From an uncultured Syntrophobacteraceae bacterium (GTDB taxonomy: Bacteria > Desulfobacterota > Syntrophobacteria > Syntrophobacterales > Syntrophobacteraceae), in assembly GCA_937889795.1 (NCBI GenBank), contig CALBZH010000851.1, forward strand, positions 1-5,436: a stretch of 5,436 nucleotides of DNA, read 5' to 3'. The notes below the pieces were generated by a model, which did not search any database, had not been told where the DNA came from, and saw nothing but the letters and a program-made list of their open reading frames with translations. Numbering within the stretch: position 1 is the stretch's first letter; every line of letters begins with the position of its first letter. Of the stretch, positions 4,772 through 5,436 are shown one piece after another. A program made the translations under genes and the position numbers.

Positions 4772-5436
4772 TCATCCATCCGTCTCCGATGGAACGACCC
4801 TGCGCGTCTGTTCGTCCCAGAACTGGCGATAAACCTTGCCGTGCTGCATGAGCTCGTGATGGGTTCCTTTCTCGACGATGCGGCCCTGGCGGATGACGAC
4901 GATCAGGTCGGCGTTCGCCACAATGGGCAAATGGTGGGAGACCATGAAGATGGTTCGGTGCTCCATGAGTCGATCGAAAGCCTCCATGACCTGGACTTCC
5001 GAAGAGGGATCGAGTCCCGAGGTCGGCTCATCCAGGAGCAAAATGGGGGCATCCCGCAGCAAGGCCCTCGCGATGTGAATCCGCTTCGCCTGCCCTCCGG
5101 ACAGCTGGACGCCACGTGCTCCGAGGATGGTCTGGTAGCCTTCAGGAAGGGCTTCGATGAAATCATGGGCATTGGCGAGCTTGGCCGCCCGGATGACGTC
5201 CTCTTCAGAGGGCTGCTCGCCGGGTTTTCCGATGGCAATGTTGGCCATGACGGTGGTCCCGAAGGTGATGACGTCCTGCGGCACGATGGCCATGGCGGCT
5301 CGCAGGGAATCGAGGGTGTAGGTGCGCACGTCGATCCCGTCGATCAGGACTCTTCCTTCAGCGGGGTCGAAAAAGCGGGGAATGAGGCTGAGAAGGGTCG
5401 ATTTGCCCCCGCCCGAATCCCCGACGATGGCAATCT
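4772..5436 (-). CDS. ABC exporter, C-terminal nucleotide-binding domain (5'-partial)
   Basis: The last 220 residues of an ABC transporter are visible, and the frame runs off the window edge at 5436. Numbering from the first visible codon, Walker A is GDSGGGKST (5-13), the Q-loop is IVPQD (Gln53), the signature is LSGGQ (111-115), Walker B is ILLLDEP (131-137), the D-loop is SGLD (139-142) and the H-loop is SHH (His167). All are intact, so the domain should hydrolyse ATP. The phrases GYQTILGARGVQLSGGQ and IVEKGTHHELMQHGKVYRQFW are typical of exporters of the MsbA/ABCB type, in which an N-terminal six-helix membrane domain is fused to this domain. The missing part would then be roughly 350 residues, and the substrate cannot be inferred. 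The internal GTG at 5329 is not the start, because Walker A lies upstream of it. The stop overlaps the alternative ATG of the scaffold-like gene by 4 bp. Confidence 0.92.
   Translation of the reverse strand, partial: IAIVGDSGGGKSTLLSLIPRFFDPAEGRVLIDGIDVRTYTLDSLRAAMAIVPQDVITFGTTVMANIAIGKPGEQPSEEDVIRAAKLANAHDFIEALPEGYQTILGARGVQLSGGQAKRIHIARALLRDAPILLLDEPTSGLDPSSEVQVMEAFDRLMEHRTIFMVSHHLPIVANADLIVVIRQGRIVEKGTHHELMQHGKVYRQFWDEQTRRVVPSETDG

Noticed and set aside
4671..4775. ATGA-coupled start of the scaffold-like gene at 4775
   Set aside because: The overlap with the ABC stop and a GGAG site are attractive, but the 35 added residues are unlike the family and a better ribosome binding site precedes 4670. 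It is kept only as an alternative start.

Overview
The window is most likely the end of a contig from a GC-rich anaerobic bacterium. The protein families point to a sulfate-reducing or syntrophic Desulfobacterota (former Deltaproteobacteria) or a similar sulfur-metabolising anaerobe: a MinD-type ATPase with an inserted double [4Fe-4S] ferredoxin domain, a NifX-like FeMo-cofactor-binding-family protein, a CoA-disulfide/persulfide reductase fused to rhodanese, a DsrE-like protein and a NifU-type scaffold. This taxonomic reading is inference from gene content and was not searched. Bases 1-46 are not biological: they are the 3' 46 nt of the Illumina TruSeq universal adapter, so the genomic sequence starts at about base 47.

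All six recognisable genes lie on the minus strand, so transcription runs from high to low coordinates. From upstream to downstream they are: the C-terminal ATPase half of an ABC exporter (4772 to beyond 5436, cut by the window edge); a short NifU/IscU-like Fe-S scaffold protein (4206-4670 preferred) that lacks one of the three canonical cluster cysteines; a promoter candidate in the gap 4083-4205; the FAD/NAD(P)H CoA-disulfide/persulfide reductase with C-terminal rhodanese domain (2379-4082); and a DsrE-like small protein 10 nt behind it (2018-2368), followed by a hairpin (1961-1999) that could end that transcript.

The 720-bp gap 1298-2017 holds no convincing gene but is rich in repeats: a REP-like double palindrome (1861-1943), a smaller imperfect hairpin (1590-1654), and a roughly 111-bp MITE-like element with perfect 15-bp terminal inverted repeats (1480-1590). 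Between the MITE and the next gene sits a near-consensus sigma-54 (-24/-12) promoter at 1390-1404. It would drive a two-gene operon with an ATGA overlap: the NifX-like protein (932-1297) and the ferredoxin-containing MinD-type ATPase (54-935).

Taken together, the window suggests two adjacent units concerned with sulfane sulfur and Fe-S or metal clusters. In the first, the reductase-rhodanese and DsrE-like protein would reduce or carry persulfide sulfur, with a divergent scaffold gene just upstream. In the second, an ATPase and a NifX-like protein of the kind associated with metallocluster handling are under probable sigma-54 control. The joint role is a hypothesis from family knowledge and gene order. 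The individual family assignments are well supported by motifs.
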